From positions 974,231 to 1,038,230 of the forward strand of contig NZ_JAMQPR010000001.1 in NCBI RefSeq assembly GCF_026151345.1: a stretch of 64,000 nucleotides of DNA, read 5' to 3'. Below, piece after piece: positions 1 to 7,705 of this stretch (positions within the stretch are counted from its first letter, which is position 1; each line of letters opens with the position of its first letter). This DNA comes from Leptospira paudalimensis (lineage in GTDB: Bacteria; Spirochaetota; Leptospiria; Leptospirales; Leptospiraceae). Under the pieces are notes generated by a model. That model was not told the origin of the DNA. It was given only the letters and a program-made list of their open reading frames with translations, and ran no database searches. A program made the translations under genes and the position numbers.

Positions 1-263
1 ATCGCCACCATACTGCGAACGGTTTTAAAACCGAGACGAGTGATGACCTGTTTCATATTGGCAACAGGATTTCCGCGGGAGAAAAAAGGAGAATTGGCTA
101 ATTTTAAAAGCCTTGCGACAAGGACTTGGTCGGATTGGACTTTTTTCTCTAACTCACCAAAGGAAAGTTCATTATCATCGTCTAGGGAAAGTACGGAAAG
201 TAAGACTGGCGGAACAATCGTCAGATCTTTAATTTGGGATAAGTATTCTTCCAGTGTTGCCAT
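1..263 (-). CDS. HDOD-domain protein, N-terminal part (cut by window edge)
   Basis: The reverse strand reads from an ATG at 263 without a stop to the window edge, giving the first 87 residues. The sequence has the start of an HDOD domain: an early 'PPVLLSVLSL' helix, a 'VARLLKLANSPFF' stretch that matches the 'a.rLLrlaNSaff' core of the family, and 'VITRLGFKTVRSM', the family's 'ai..LG.k.l..lv' element. HDOD proteins are HD-fold signalling proteins without a metal-dependent phosphodiesterase site and often act in chemotaxis, cell-cycle or cyclic-di-GMP circuits. Any fused output domain lies outside the window. No strong ribosome binding site precedes the ATG. Family assignment is fairly sure; function is not. 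Confidence 0.75.
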   Translation of the reverse strand, partial: MATLEEYLSQIKDLTIVPPVLLSVLSLDDDNELSFGELEKKVQSDQVLVARLLKLANSPFFSRGNPVANMKQVITRLGFKTVRSMVA

Positions 264-280
264 AAGTTTTGGGACCTAAA

Positions 281-303
281 GTCAGAATTTAAAATCTTCT
301 GAC
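281..303. other. 7-bp inverted repeat between spoIID-like gene and HDOD gene
   Basis: GTCAGAA at 281-287 and TTCTGAC at 297-303 are perfect inverse complements with a 9-base AT-rich loop. The element lies downstream of the SpoIID-like stop on the minus strand. It is followed on that strand by only three T, so it is at best a weak terminator; it could equally be a binding site upstream of the HDOD gene. Confidence 0.3.
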
Positions 304-325
304 GATGGAAACCAAAATCTAAGCT

Positions 326-1453
326 TTATCTGGCAACGATTCTTGCGAATTCAATTCCTTTGAAATAGTGTTGTAAAATTTCTTTGTGGTTGAACTGACT
401 TTTTGCCATTGCAAAACTTCCCCATTGAGACATTCCCACACCATGACCAGAACCTAATCCTTTCACATAAAAATCACCCGACTCTTCTTTTCGAATTCCA
501 AACCGAGTAGACTTTAGTTTTGTCGCACCGATTTTTTTTCGAAATTCAGTAGCTTTGATTCTTTTGGTTCCAGATGTTCCTATAATTTCTAATTCATTCA
601 CACGAGACGTTGGAAATCGATTGGCAACAATGATATCTTGGATATCACCAACACCTAAGTCACGTAAGCTGTTATTAACATAATCAGTTTTCCATTTTTC
701 TTCCCATGAATATTGATCTCCATCCTTATCATATTCAGATGGAACTGGTTTTAAATATTCAACAGAATTCCCCCATACATTTGCTGGATCTTCCGTGTAA
801 CCGCCAGCATTCGAATGGAAAAAACTTTGGATAGGTTGTCCTTTGTGAATGAGGATCAGGCCTTCCGTTTCAAATACAGCTTCGGATGTATTTTTATGTT
901 CTTTGTTTTTACCTTTGTAAACTTGAGTATTCGTTGATGTGTCGACATCATACTCTTGTTTTTTTCGATTTAACATTTCTTTTACAACATACGTTCTCGC
1001 ACAAATGGCTTGTGCTTTTAAAGCTTCTTTGGGCCAAGAAGCACTCACTTCAGAAGGTACAACCGATAGTAAATATAATTCTACTGGAACAATATTGATG
1101 ATGAGAACTTTTCCATCAATGGGCTTTAGTAAAATACTGCCACGGTAACTCGCACCTTTGTAATCCACCCACTCTGAATTACTTTGAATGGATATAGGCG
1201 CTTTGATCGCTGTTGGATTTAAGGATAAAAAATCATATGCTTTTTTAATAGTGAGATCGTTTGCATCTTTAACTATGATTTCACCTGAGGATTTAAAAAT
1301 TTCTTCATCACTCGCATAACCAAGGAGAACTCTTACTGGTCTCGATTTGAAGTTGGATTCATCTGGTGCCCAGTTTGTTACCATAACACTCGCACATCCG
1401 ATTTGTCCTAAAATGACGATGCAAAAAAATAAAATCGCAGTCCGTTGTTTCAT
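326..1453 (-). CDS. SpoIID/LytB-domain lipoprotein (peptidoglycan-modifying)
   Basis: This 375-residue protein starts with a lipoprotein signal peptide whose lipobox ends at Cys20 (LGQIGC). The remainder is a SpoIID/LytB (amidase-enhancer) domain: 'PSEVSASWPKEALKAQAICA', 'TYVV', 'STNTQVYKG' and the C-terminal 'GHGVGMSQWG' are the family hallmarks. In Bacillus, SpoIID is a lytic transglycosylase acting on stem-peptide-free glycan; in non-sporulating bacteria such proteins are thought to act in cell-wall turnover or division. The likely location is the periplasmic face of a membrane. A strong GGGAGGG ribosome binding site precedes the ATG. It lies 50 bases downstream of the rRNA methyltransferase gene on the same strand and may be co-transcribed with it. 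Confidence 0.88.
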   Translation of the reverse strand: MKQRTAILFFCIVILGQIGCASVMVTNWAPDESNFKSRPVRVLLGYASDEEIFKSSGEIIVKDANDLTIKKAYDFLSLNPTAIKAPISIQSNSEWVDYKGASYRGSILLKPIDGKVLIINIVPVELYLLSVVPSEVSASWPKEALKAQAICARTYVVKEMLNRKKQEYDVDTSTNTQVYKGKNKEHKNTSEAVFETEGLILIHKGQPIQSFFHSNAGGYTEDPANVWGNSVEYLKPVPSEYDKDGDQYSWEEKWKTDYVNNSLRDLGVGDIQDIIVANRFPTSRVNELEIIGTSGTKRIKATEFRKKIGATKLKSTRFGIRKEESGDFYVKGLGSGHGVGMSQWGSFAMAKSQFNHKEILQHYFKGIEFARIVAR

Positions 1454-1503
1454 AGTTCCCTCCCTATTATTTTCGGAAGAAAGAGAAAATCGATAAAGGG
1501 ATT

Positions 1504-2823
1504 TTATTGGTGTTTTCTGCGAAAGAAAAGGACGGATTCCGTATGCGGTGTATGCGGATAAGGATCGATCAAAATTCCATCTACATAGTCATAAGCCGAC
1601 AAAAATAAAGTCACATCATCTTTTTGTGAATAAGGATTACAAGAGACATAGAATACAAATTCAGGTCCGAAGTCCCGGATCCAATGGTTCACTAGTTTTC
1701 CAGCACCGGCTCTTGGCGGGTCTAGAATCAAACTTGCATTTTCTTGTTTTTTGAGTCCGTCTGTAGAAAGAAATAAATTGGCCACTTGGAAGGAATGAGA
1801 TTTTGTAGGGTAGGTTTCTTTGAATAATTGAGAAGCAGTTACGATCGAAGATTCTGTGAGTTCGTAACCATCAACATGTTGGAAATGTTCACCGTATAAC
1901 AAAGAAAAGAAACCATTCCCACAAAACAAATCAATCAACGTTGACTGATCCTTCGCCATTCTTTCCTTTATGAAATTTAAAATAGGTAAAAATCCATTTG
2001 GGTTTGGTTGGAAAAAAGAATCAAATGGAACTTCAAATCGATGGCCAAGGACCATTTCGGTAAAACTATCTTTTCCTCGTAAAATTTCAGGTCGGCCCAC
2101 TGCCGAAACTTCTGATTTGGGACGGTTGTAACAAAATAGCAGTGAAGGTTGTAACAATTGGGAAAGGCATAAGTTTCGAAAGGATTCCATTTTGGGATTT
2201 GCTTCGTAACCTTCAGTGAATGTAAAAATGAGAATTCCATCCTCGGTATTTTGCGCCTTACGAATGGTTAGGTATTTTAATCCTCCAACTTCTGATTTTC
2301 TGTCCCATATGACTTCTGGCATTTGGTCGAGAACAGATTGTACATCCGCTAATGCTTGGTTCGCCCAAGCTGATTGGATGGAACAATGTTTGATGGGCAC
2401 AACCTTTCTAAAATTCCCACGTTGCCTTTGGCCAATGATTGGACCTGGAAATACAGAAAAATCCATCCGCGAGCGGTAGGAATACGTTTCTGTTTGAGGG
2501 ACTGGCTTTAAGGAAATTCCTAAATCTTTTTGGAATAATTGTAAGATTGGTTGGAATTTTAAGTCCAATTGGGTTTCGTATGGTATGTGTTGGCCTGTAC
2601 AACCACCACAATTGCCAAACACATCGCATTGCACCAAATCCCAGTTGTGGTTTCGTATGATTTCATGGATTTTTAAGGATCTCTGGCGTGGTCGTCTTTT
2701 GACATATTCAACTACGAGTTCGTCACCTGGATGGACAAAAAAAATGTCCACCTTTTTTCCGTTAGGTGCAGTAACGATTCCCGAAAAGTCGGAATTGAGT
2801 CCTTCTACTTTGACCTTGTCCAA
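1504..2823 (-). CDS. Fe-S class I SAM-dependent RNA m5U methyltransferase (RlmD/TrmA family)
   Basis: This 439-residue enzyme has an N-terminal TRAM-like RNA-binding domain (about 1-55) and the cysteine set of the Fe-S subgroup (C66, C72, C75 and a fourth Cys in 'PIKHCSIQ', near 147). It also has a C-terminal SAM-binding domain with 'LIDLFCGNGFFSL', 'LILDPPRAGAG' and the catalytic-Cys motif 'YVSCNP'. This is the architecture of RumA/RlmD, which methylates a uridine C5 in 23S rRNA; TrmA lacks the cluster. The exact target nucleotide (U747-, U1939- or tRNA-type) cannot be read from the sequence. It is divergent from the cyclase gene starting at 2870, leaving only about 46 bases for both promoters. 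Confidence 0.88.
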   Translation of the reverse strand: MDKVKVEGLNSDFSGIVTAPNGKKVDIFFVHPGDELVVEYVKRRPRQRSLKIHEIIRNHNWDLVQCDVFGNCGGCTGQHIPYETQLDLKFQPILQLFQKDLGISLKPVPQTETYSYRSRMDFSVFPGPIIGQRQRGNFRKVVPIKHCSIQSAWANQALADVQSVLDQMPEVIWDRKSEVGGLKYLTIRKAQNTEDGILIFTFTEGYEANPKMESFRNLCLSQLLQPSLLFCYNRPKSEVSAVGRPEILRGKDSFTEMVLGHRFEVPFDSFFQPNPNGFLPILNFIKERMAKDQSTLIDLFCGNGFFSLLYGEHFQHVDGYELTESSIVTASQLFKETYPTKSHSFQVANLFLSTDGLKKQENASLILDPPRAGAGKLVNHWIRDFGPEFVFYVSCNPYSQKDDVTLFLSAYDYVDGILIDPYPHTPHTESVLFFRRKHQ

Positions 2824-2869
2824 TGTTTTCTACTTGCCAGTTCCTTTTCTTTTGAATACGATTTCTGAC

Positions 2870-4924
2870 ATGGTTTTTTCGAAAAGACTCTTTTCCACAT
2901 TTGTTCTTCCTTTCATTCTTCTTTTTTCCTTTTCGCAAGTTTCGGGACAAGTATTACTCACAAATCAAATCTTAGATTTAAGATCTGAATCTTCCTTCGG
3001 AAAGGAAATTCATAAATGGACTTTCAAACCAGGTGATTCACCTCGAGTGACGGAAAACACAGAGGATGATTTGTATTTGGATGAGGACGAAGGTGAAATC
3101 AAAGCACATGTTTTTTCGTATGCACAACCAAACTTAGATGAATCGGTTCGGACAGGATGGATATCTGGATTTCAAATTCAAACCGGTTGGGACAAGGTGA
3201 CCGATGGTGATGGCGAATTGTATTTCCCCAGTTTTTTTGATTATATGGAGAAATACAAAGGTTATGGTTGGTATCGGACTGAGATCATTATCACGAGTAG
3301 TGACATCCAAAATAAATTCAAATCAAGAAATTTAAGCTTAAGGCTTGGGCAAATTAGCCAAGCAGATGCAGTGTATTGGAATGGTAAGTACATTGGTGGT
3401 ACTGGATTACTTCTCGATACTGATACCAATGTTCAATTAGATGATAAATCTCTTTATAGTGATAAAATTAGATTTTATCGAATTCCGTTCCATTTATTAA
3501 AGATTGATGAACCGAACGTACTTGCCGTCAGAGTGTATGCAAAATACCCGTTGAGTCCAGGTTTATCCCATGATAAATTTTATATATCTTCTTATAAGTA
3601 TTCAGAACGAGCTGAGTATTGGAATGATTTTAAGAAAATATTTGTCATCGTATTGACTATTTTACTTGGATGTTTCTATTTATATTGGCAATTTTTATTC
3701 CGAAATGAAGAAAATGCAACCATATACTTCTCATTAGGTTCTTTGTTTATGGCACTGAATACATTGTTCCAGAGCCAAATCATATATTCAATTTTGAGTG
3801 ATGGTTTTTGGATTAAAAAATTGGAGTATGTTACTTGGATTGCACTTGTCCATTTTTTATTTAATTTTATCGTACGATTTGCTCATGTTCGGAGTGGTTG
3901 GATTAAGTTGACAAACAGATACATTGATGGTGCTGGCATTGTATCCGCAATTGTAGTTCTATTATCTCCCAATTTACTTTTTTTATCTAAATACTTTTTT
4001 TATTGGAGTTTCTTTACAATTCTTCTCGGAGGAGCTTTGTTTTACATTCTGTTCCTCGGGAGAAAAGTTCCTTCGATGGGAACGGTATCATTTGGTTTTT
4101 TTGCATTCATAATGCTCATGTTAAATGATATTTTTGTGGAAATGCAATGGGAATGGTACCCAAGCCATACATTTGTGAAGGATTATGCATTTGCTGCCTT
4201 CACCATCTCAGTTGCATTGTCCATTGTGAAAAACATGATTGATTCACGTAAGATGGTGGAAAAACAAAAGGAAGAAAAAGAAAGGTTGTCCCGCTATTTT
4301 TCACCAGCAGTGATGGAAACGATTGTAGCAGACAATATTAAGTTAGGTGGCGAAGAGAAAGACATTGCAACTTTGTTTTCAGATATAGTTGGTTTTACAA
4401 CATTTGCTGAAAAAAATCCGCCAGGAGTCGTTTTAAGCCATTTAAATACAATATTTGAGTCCTTATCGGATTTGATATTTCATTATTCAGCTACTTTAGA
4501 TAAATTCATTGGAGATGCCATTATGGCATTTTGGGGAGCACCCAAACAAACGGACCTCGATGCTTATCATGCAATCGCTTGTGCAGTGGACATGCAAAAG
4601 AAAATGGTTGAGATCAATGAACAATTAGGTTTAGAACCAGGAACTTTCCGATTACGTATTGGTGTGAATTTTGGGGAAGCGATTGTCGGTAACATTGGAT
4701 CAGTCAAAAGAATGGATTATACTGTCATCGGTGATGCAGTGAATACGGCAGCAAGACTGGAAAGTCATGGAATACCAGGAAAAGTCGCCGTATCGGAAGC
4801 TGCTTTCCTTGCTGCTGGCGGAGAAAAATACATCGAATTTGAAGATACTAAAGAGTTAAACTTAAAAGGGAAATCAGAACCTGTAAAGGTTTACTTTGTA
4901 ACAAAAGTACTTCCTAGAGATTAG
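2870..4924 (+). CDS. Membrane-bound class III adenylate/guanylate cyclase with periplasmic sensor and 7TM-DISM-like region
   Basis: The 684-residue protein has a signal peptide (about 1-25), a periplasmic beta-rich region (about 30-255) that looks like a jelly-roll carbohydrate-binding-type sensor, and a run of roughly seven hydrophobic helices (about 257-457). A coiled linker leads into a class III cyclase domain (about 472-680). Both metal-binding Asp regions ('FSDIVGFT' and 'DKFIGDAIMAFWG') and the transition-state Asn/Arg ('VNTAARLE') are present. The purine-selecting pair is Lys ('DKF') and Thr ('YTVIGD'), the class IIIb pattern. The sensor resembles 7TMR-DISM receptors. The ATG at 2870 was chosen because it opens the signal peptide; the frame stays open upstream but would run into the divergent methyltransferase gene. 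The end overlaps the convergent alkD-like stop by four bases. Confidence 0.85.
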   Translation: MVFSKRLFSTFVLPFILLFSFSQVSGQVLLTNQILDLRSESSFGKEIHKWTFKPGDSPRVTENTEDDLYLDEDEGEIKAHVFSYAQPNLDESVRTGWISGFQIQTGWDKVTDGDGELYFPSFFDYMEKYKGYGWYRTEIIITSSDIQNKFKSRNLSLRLGQISQADAVYWNGKYIGGTGLLLDTDTNVQLDDKSLYSDKIRFYRIPFHLLKIDEPNVLAVRVYAKYPLSPGLSHDKFYISSYKYSERAEYWNDFKKIFVIVLTILLGCFYLYWQFLFRNEENATIYFSLGSLFMALNTLFQSQIIYSILSDGFWIKKLEYVTWIALVHFLFNFIVRFAHVRSGWIKLTNRYIDGAGIVSAIVVLLSPNLLFLSKYFFYWSFFTILLGGALFYILFLGRKVPSMGTVSFGFFAFIMLMLNDIFVEMQWEWYPSHTFVKDYAFAAFTISVALSIVKNMIDSRKMVEKQKEEKERLSRYFSPAVMETIVADNIKLGGEEKDIATLFSDIVGFTTFAEKNPPGVVLSHLNTIFESLSDLIFHYSATLDKFIGDAIMAFWGAPKQTDLDAYHAIACAVDMQKKMVEINEQLGLEPGTFRLRIGVNFGEAIVGNIGSVKRMDYTVIGDAVNTAARLESHGIPGKVAVSEAAFLAAGGEKYIEFEDTKELNLKGKSEPVKVYFVTKVLPRD

Positions 4925-5646
4925 TTTTCTTTTTTTAGTTCTAACCACTTTTTCCTTTCAGAAGTGGTTAGTTTTTCGATGGCATAACGAAGCATCGTAC
5001 GAGGCATTTTTGTTGCATGATTTTTGAGAAACATTCGAAGAGTTTGTATGTCTCGTTTGCCGATTTCGCGTAACATCCACCCCGTTGCTTTATGGATGAG
5101 ATCGTGATTGTGATTTAAAAAATGTTCACATAACGATAGTGTTTCTTCAAATTTTCCTTTTCTGATCCAATGGAACGTACTGAGTATTGCGATTCGATTT
5201 TCCCATAAATCTTTCGAGTTCCTAAGTTTGTGAATTGTCACATTATTTTTATCAAAATAATAATCACCTATGATTTTATCGGCACTTACATCCACCAAGT
5301 CCCAGTTATTGATGTACTTTGTATTTTTTAGATAAAAATTGACTATTTTATCTTTTTCCATTTCTGTTATTTTTTTGGTTTGGTATTTTTGAATGAGGAT
5401 GAGTAGGGTTGTGAGACGTACTTCGTGGTAAGGAGAAACAATCAGGGTTTGTAAATCATCTAAGCTAAGGTTTTTTGAATATTTTTTGGCAACTAATCTT
5501 TGTTTGGGTACAGTAATACCAAGGAATTGGTCACCTTCGCCATATTCTCCTGGTCCTGTCTTAAAAAACCGAGGGAAAAATTTAGCCTTATCTGAATCTT
5601 TTTGTTTGTATAATTCCTCTAAAAAAATTTCTTTTAACTCTTTCAT
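4921..5646 (-). CDS. DNA alkylation repair protein, AlkD-like HEAT-repeat glycosylase
   Basis: This 241-residue all-helical protein matches the AlkD family in length and motifs: 'YGEGDQFLGITVPKQR' near the N terminus, 'HEVRLTTLLIL', and the 'NNWDLVDVSADKI' block (WDLVD at 115-119). That block contains the Trp and Asp that AlkD uses to remove bulky or cationic alkylated bases without base flipping. It is the last gene of a three-gene minus-strand run: its ATG overlaps the clpS-like stop by four bases, and that gene in turn overlaps the photolyase stop. Neighbourhood with a photolyase fits a DNA-damage response role. The family call is confident; substrate range (N3- or N7-alkyl purines) is inferred. 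Confidence 0.85.
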   Translation of the reverse strand: MKELKEIFLEELYKQKDSDKAKFFPRFFKTGPGEYGEGDQFLGITVPKQRLVAKKYSKNLSLDDLQTLIVSPYHEVRLTTLLILIQKYQTKKITEMEKDKIVNFYLKNTKYINNWDLVDVSADKIIGDYYFDKNNVTIHKLRNSKDLWENRIAILSTFHWIRKGKFEETLSLCEHFLNHNHDLIHKATGWMLREIGKRDIQTLRMFLKNHATKMPRTMLRYAIEKLTTSERKKWLELKKEN

Positions 5647-5927
5647 ACACCAAAACTCACAGTGAGATTCGCGTTTGTCATATTTTCAGCAACTGTTTCA
5701 CATTCTTCCATACTCCCTTGGAAACAAATGGCTTTACCTTTCGAATGAGCTTCCATTGCAATTTTTTTGGCATCTCGTTTTGTTTTGAAACATATTTTCA
5801 TCAAACAGTCTTCAACATACGAAAACTCATGGATGGAATCATTGAATAAAATAACAAAATAATCGTAAACAGATTCACTTTTTAAATTGGTTTTCTCTTC
5901 AAATATCGGTTGGATCGGCTCTGTCAT
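5643..5927 (-). CDS. clpS: ClpS-family adaptor of the Clp protease (divergent)
   Basis: The 94-residue protein has the ClpS core: 'YFVILFNDSIHEFSYVEDCLMKIC' matches the 'vvLlNDd.tpmefVv..L' motif that binds N-degron residues, followed by 'AKKIAMEAHSKGKAICFQGSMEECETVAENM', the alpha-helix and closing strand that contact the ClpA N domain. The ND pair of the recognition pocket is kept, but the usual 'DDYTPMEFV' is changed to 'DSIHEFSYV', so ligand preference may differ. It overlaps the stop of the upstream photolyase gene and the start of the downstream alkD-like gene by four bases each, which suggests translational coupling. ClpS inside a DNA-repair run is unusual; clpA is not next to it. Confidence 0.8.
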   Translation of the reverse strand: MTEPIQPIFEEKTNLKSESVYDYFVILFNDSIHEFSYVEDCLMKICFKTKRDAKKIAMEAHSKGKAICFQGSMEECETVAENMTNANLTVSFGV

Positions 5928-7414
5928 GGGAAGAGTGAGTTGGATTTTCCACTCAGTTCACCAATATACTCCATATAGGAATTCAATTTAAACTTCTTTT
6001 TTGTTGAATCGGAAGACATAAAACGCACATTTCCAAATACATTTCGTTCGGGAAACCATGGTCTATCAAAAAGTCCAAAACACCATAAAATTCCTGTGTA
6101 TGAATTTGGATTCCTACCATCGTAAGCATATTTATTATTGAGATGTTCTAAGATCGTAAATGCTTCTTCATAAGTCTTGGACCATTCAATGACTTTTTTC
6201 CCCCATAACATACGCATATAGTTGTGCATTCTGCCAGTTTGGACCAGTTCAGTTTGTGCAGAATTCCAAATTTCATCATGGGTTTTTGCAGATTCAAATT
6301 GTTCTAATGTATAAATGTATTCCTTGTGATCTTTATTGTGTTTTTTGAAATTTTCTTTCACCCAATCTGGCAAATGGTTGAGTGTGATGTTGTTAGGTTT
6401 GTCTTTCCAGAAAAATAGATAACCAATGTCACGCCAAGTGACCAGTTCATCTAAAAAATGATTGGTGGCAACGGATGGAGAATAAAAATTTTCCCTGTCA
6501 CCTGGTTTTGTATGACTCAATCGTTCCGGATTCCATTTTCCATTAGAACCATGTTTTAACACTGCATAAAAAATTTCTTCCAGACCAATCCAACCAAAGT
6601 GTAAATATGGGGAAAGTCCACTGGTTGCAGTTTGTTCGGGTCGATTTGGTTCTGATCGTTTTGTAAGATACAGATCCAACTTCTTTTTGATAAACACATC
6701 TAACAATCGCAAGGCTTCCTTTCGACCACCTTTCACATCTTTCACGGGAGAGACTTGGTTTTGGAAAGGAATTGTTTTTATGATAGATTCGATGGATTTT
6801 GGAAGCCCAATTTTTTGATTTGGTTTTGTTTTCCCTCTGGTATTTGTTAGGTCTTCATTTTTCCAAATGGGTTTACTGGGAGACGGAAAATTGGAGTTCA
6901 ATTCTTTATGGATCCATAAACGAAGGATTCTTGCTGCACTTGCTGGTTTTTGAAACCGAGAGAAGGGGATGATCGAATTTCCATCTACCGAAAGTAATTG
7001 GCAGTCTATCTTTTGTGCTAACTTTGCTGTTTGTTCTGGTATGATAAAACATGGAAAGTCATCAGTGACGATCACACATGCGTTCTCGCATATCTCCTTG
7101 AGTAAACCTTTTCCTAAATTTTGTGGAGTTTCGACAAAGGGCCAATAGTTGATTCCGAGTTCGTCTGCTCTTGTTTGGTTCTCAAACATACCTTCCAAGA
7201 TGAATTTGTGAATTCGTTCTGAATTCCACGGATAATCCATACGTAGGCCTTCATATACAATGAGTTCTTTACCCAACTCACGAGTAAGTTTTACTGCATG
7301 TTCGAAGGCATGGTTGGCATCAAATCGTCTGTAGGCTTGCATCCAATAGAGGACATAGGTTTTTTGGTTACGAATCGGTTTGTCGTTACAGATACGGATA
7401 CGTTCAGAATTCAC
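5924..7414 (-). CDS. phr: Class II CPD photolyase (deoxyribodipyrimidine photo-lyase)
   Basis: This 496-residue flavoprotein has the N-terminal Rossmann domain of class II photolyases ('YVLYWMQAYRRFDANHAFEHA') and the C-terminal helical FAD domain with 'SGLSPYLHFGWIG', 'FLDELVTWRDIGYLF', 'TGRMHNYMRMLWGKKV', 'YAYDGRNPNSYTGILWCFG' and 'RPVFG'-like 'RNVFGNVRFM'. These are class II signatures; class I enzymes lack the 'DGRNPN' form. The enzyme uses blue or near-UV light to split cyclobutane pyrimidine dimers in DNA. It is the first gene of the phr-clpS-alkD run and probably supplies its promoter from the 7415-7650 interval. The start at 7414 gives the expected class II N terminus. Confidence 0.92.
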   Translation of the reverse strand: MNSERIRICNDKPIRNQKTYVLYWMQAYRRFDANHAFEHAVKLTRELGKELIVYEGLRMDYPWNSERIHKFILEGMFENQTRADELGINYWPFVETPQNLGKGLLKEICENACVIVTDDFPCFIIPEQTAKLAQKIDCQLLSVDGNSIIPFSRFQKPASAARILRLWIHKELNSNFPSPSKPIWKNEDLTNTRGKTKPNQKIGLPKSIESIIKTIPFQNQVSPVKDVKGGRKEALRLLDVFIKKKLDLYLTKRSEPNRPEQTATSGLSPYLHFGWIGLEEIFYAVLKHGSNGKWNPERLSHTKPGDRENFYSPSVATNHFLDELVTWRDIGYLFFWKDKPNNITLNHLPDWVKENFKKHNKDHKEYIYTLEQFESAKTHDEIWNSAQTELVQTGRMHNYMRMLWGKKVIEWSKTYEEAFTILEHLNNKYAYDGRNPNSYTGILWCFGLFDRPWFPERNVFGNVRFMSSDSTKKKFKLNSYMEYIGELSGKSNSLFP

Positions 7415-7705
7415 TCCTATTAGAGGGGGAATGGAGTCAGCTTGTAATGGTTTTTTTGGGCAGATCTTATTTCATAAGGCGGATTGCTTATAATTTAATC
7501 ATTCTGTTTTTGAAAATATCAGATTGAGTAAGAGTTCTAGAGAAATTGGTTTCCTCTCCTAAATGGTCAGATTGGATTTTAAGGCATATTGGAGGGTTTT
7601 TAGGCACCACTTGATTTTTTTTGGACAATTTGAATCGATTTTTCTCATCGGGTACCAATCTTGCATCCTTCTTCAGCAAATAACATGGAAAGGATACATG
7701 GCAAT
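7415..7705. other. Intergenic region between photolyase and amtB
   Basis: This 291-base divergent gap is the longest gene-free stretch of the window. Its right end holds the sigma-54-type element described separately. A TATAAT hexamer at 7489-7494 has no convincing -35 partner. A 63-codon minus-strand reading frame (7488-7679) has no ribosome binding site, no recognisable motif and runs through the sigma-54 element, so it is not called a gene. Confidence 0.6.
7650..7665 (+). promoter_or_regulatory. Candidate sigma-54 (RpoN) promoter for amtB-glnK
   Basis: GGGTACCAATCTTGCA carries the -24 GG (7651-7652) and the -12 GC (7663-7664) separated by exactly 10 bases, with a TTGCA match at -12 and GG-AC at -24 (consensus TGGCAC-N5-TTGCA). 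The expected transcript would begin near 7676, about 30 bases before the amtB ATG at 7706, with AAGGA at 7690-7694 inside the leader. Nitrogen control of amtB-glnK by sigma-54 is well established in proteobacteria, and RpoN control of ammonium uptake has been reported for Leptospira, as I recall. Confidence 0.65.

Noticed and set aside
7488..7679. Minus-strand 63-codon reading frame between photolyase and amtB
   Set aside because: No ribosome site or family pattern, and it runs through the sigma-54 element; intergenic noise.
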